DNA of 5,505 bases, from assembly GCA_001822215.1 (NCBI GenBank), contig MHQD01000033.1, positions 1-5,505 of the forward strand, read 5' to 3'. Within the stretch, counting starts at the first letter, position 1; every line of letters starts with the position of its first letter. The notes beneath the pieces are model-generated. The model saw only the letters and a list, made by a program, of their open reading frames with translations, made no database searches and was not told the origin of the DNA. Source of the stretch: Candidatus Sungbacteria bacterium RIFCSPHIGHO2_01_FULL_50_25. GTDB taxonomy: Bacteria; Patescibacteriota; Minisyncoccia; Sungbacterales; HO2-52-23. Shown one piece after another: positions 5,161 to 5,505 of the stretch. Position numbers and translations under genes: made by a program.

Positions 5161-5231
5161 TGGACCTACCGGGAATCGGACCCGAACCTCATCCATGCCA
5201 TGGATGCGTAATACCATTTTACTATAGGCCC
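5161..5231 (-). tRNA. tRNA-Ala, anticodon GGC
   Basis: A complete cloverleaf folds on the minus strand, 71 nt to the discriminator A73. The acceptor GGGCCTA pairs with TAGGTCC over 7 bp, including the G3-U70 wobble that identifies alanine tRNAs. The D-stem is GTAA with TTAC and a 7-nt loop AATGGTA holding G18-G19. The anticodon stem is CATCC with GGATG, and the loop ATGGCAT has U33 and anticodon GGC, which reads GCC and GCU. The variable region AGGT is short. The T-stem is TCGGG with CCCGG, with a T49-G65 wobble. The T-loop is TCCGATT, with C at position 55 where U/pseudouridine is nearly universal. The 3' CCA is not encoded (ATTC follows), so it must be added by a nucleotidyltransferase. It starts 10 nt after the stop of the upstream membrane-protein gene. 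Confidence 0.92.
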
Positions 5232-5241
5232 GCGAGGCGGA

Positions 5242-5493
5242 TTAGACCAATTTTGATTTTTTCGAAAAAACGTAGATATAGAGAATCTCAAGGATTCCGA
5301 GCGTATTTACGAAAAGGAGAATGACAAACCAGATTTTGTCGCCTTGGCGCGCGGCTTTCCAAAGCGCCATTCCTTTCCACACAACAGACCACACGATGAC
5401 AAGGGAAAAAATGAGAATGCCAAGAGGAACAATCCAATTCATCCCAAACGGCATCGCCCAATAGCCGAAAGAATTTTGCCAATACTGCATCAT
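5242..5493 (-). CDS. Small two-helix membrane protein, DUF5652-like
   Basis: This is an 83-residue protein with two hydrophobic helices, about residues 20-40 (WIVPLGILIFSLVIVW) and 54-75 (IWFVILLFVNTLGILEILYIYV). A cytoplasmic-looking loop KGMALWKAARQGDK (40-53) joins them. The pattern LWKAAR-GDK-WF-ILL-NTLGILEILYIY is what I know from DUF5652, a short domain seen mainly in Patescibacteria; its function is unknown. The C-terminus is basic (SKKSK). The start is uncertain: ATGs lie at 5493 and 5490, no Shine-Dalgarno is visible in the 12 upstream bases, and the frame stays open to the window edge (IIFI), so the true start may lie beyond it. It is 10 nt upstream of tRNA-Ala on the same strand and is probably co-transcribed with it. 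Confidence 0.8.
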   Translation of the reverse strand: MMQYWQNSFGYWAMPFGMNWIVPLGILIFSLVIVWSVVWKGMALWKAARQGDKIWFVILLFVNTLGILEILYIYVFSKKSKLV

Positions 5494-5505
5494 GATGAAA
5501 ATAAT

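Noticed and set aside
1..5505. Search by eye for CRISPR repeats, insertion-sequence ends, toxin-antitoxin pairs or phage genes.
   Set aside because: No regular repeats, transposase motifs or paired small genes were seen; the window is mostly housekeeping and small surface or membrane genes.

Overview
The window looks like a piece of a Patescibacteria (Candidate Phyla Radiation, probably Parcubacteria-like) chromosome of about 50% GC. This is an inference. It rests on the DUF5652-type small membrane protein at the right end, a tRNA-Ala without an encoded CCA, a compact SUF/Rrf2 locus, and weak or absent Shine-Dalgarno sites at most starts. The standard stop codons appear to apply: all the long genes are free of internal TGA, so recoding of TGA to glycine is unlikely.

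Left part (1-2300), iron-sulfur assembly. On the minus strand, an Rrf2-family regulator (2246-1845) is followed 3 nt later by a cysteine desulfurase (1841-675). Further on comes the start of sufC (172 to beyond position 1). The rrf2-nifS unit has a clear promoter, overlapped by a palindrome that closely resembles the E. coli IscR type-1 operator. This suggests autoregulation by Fe-S status. Wedged between nifS and sufC, on the opposite strand, is an unrecognised 139-residue gene (236-655) with its own promoter, a strong GGAGG site and an intrinsic terminator.

Middle part (2300-4170). A divergent plus-strand pair encodes a membrane-anchored TlpA/ResA-like thioredoxin with a WCPYC motif, then a compact Glu/Leu/Phe/Val-family dehydrogenase 6 nt downstream. 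The pair ends in a terminator.

Right part (4170-5505). A separately promoted gene encodes a membrane-anchored, extracytoplasmic DUF4382 protein with a Ser/Pro/Gly-rich stalk. A 28-nt perfect palindrome then serves as a probable bidirectional terminator. On the minus strand, a DUF5652-like membrane protein is followed 10 nt later by tRNA-Ala(GGC), which carries C at position 55 in place of the near-universal U/pseudouridine.

I found no mobile element, CRISPR array or clear new defence or metabolic system. The points most worth a second look are the IscR-like operator, the opposite-strand orphan gene inside the suf locus, and the odd T-loop of the tRNA.
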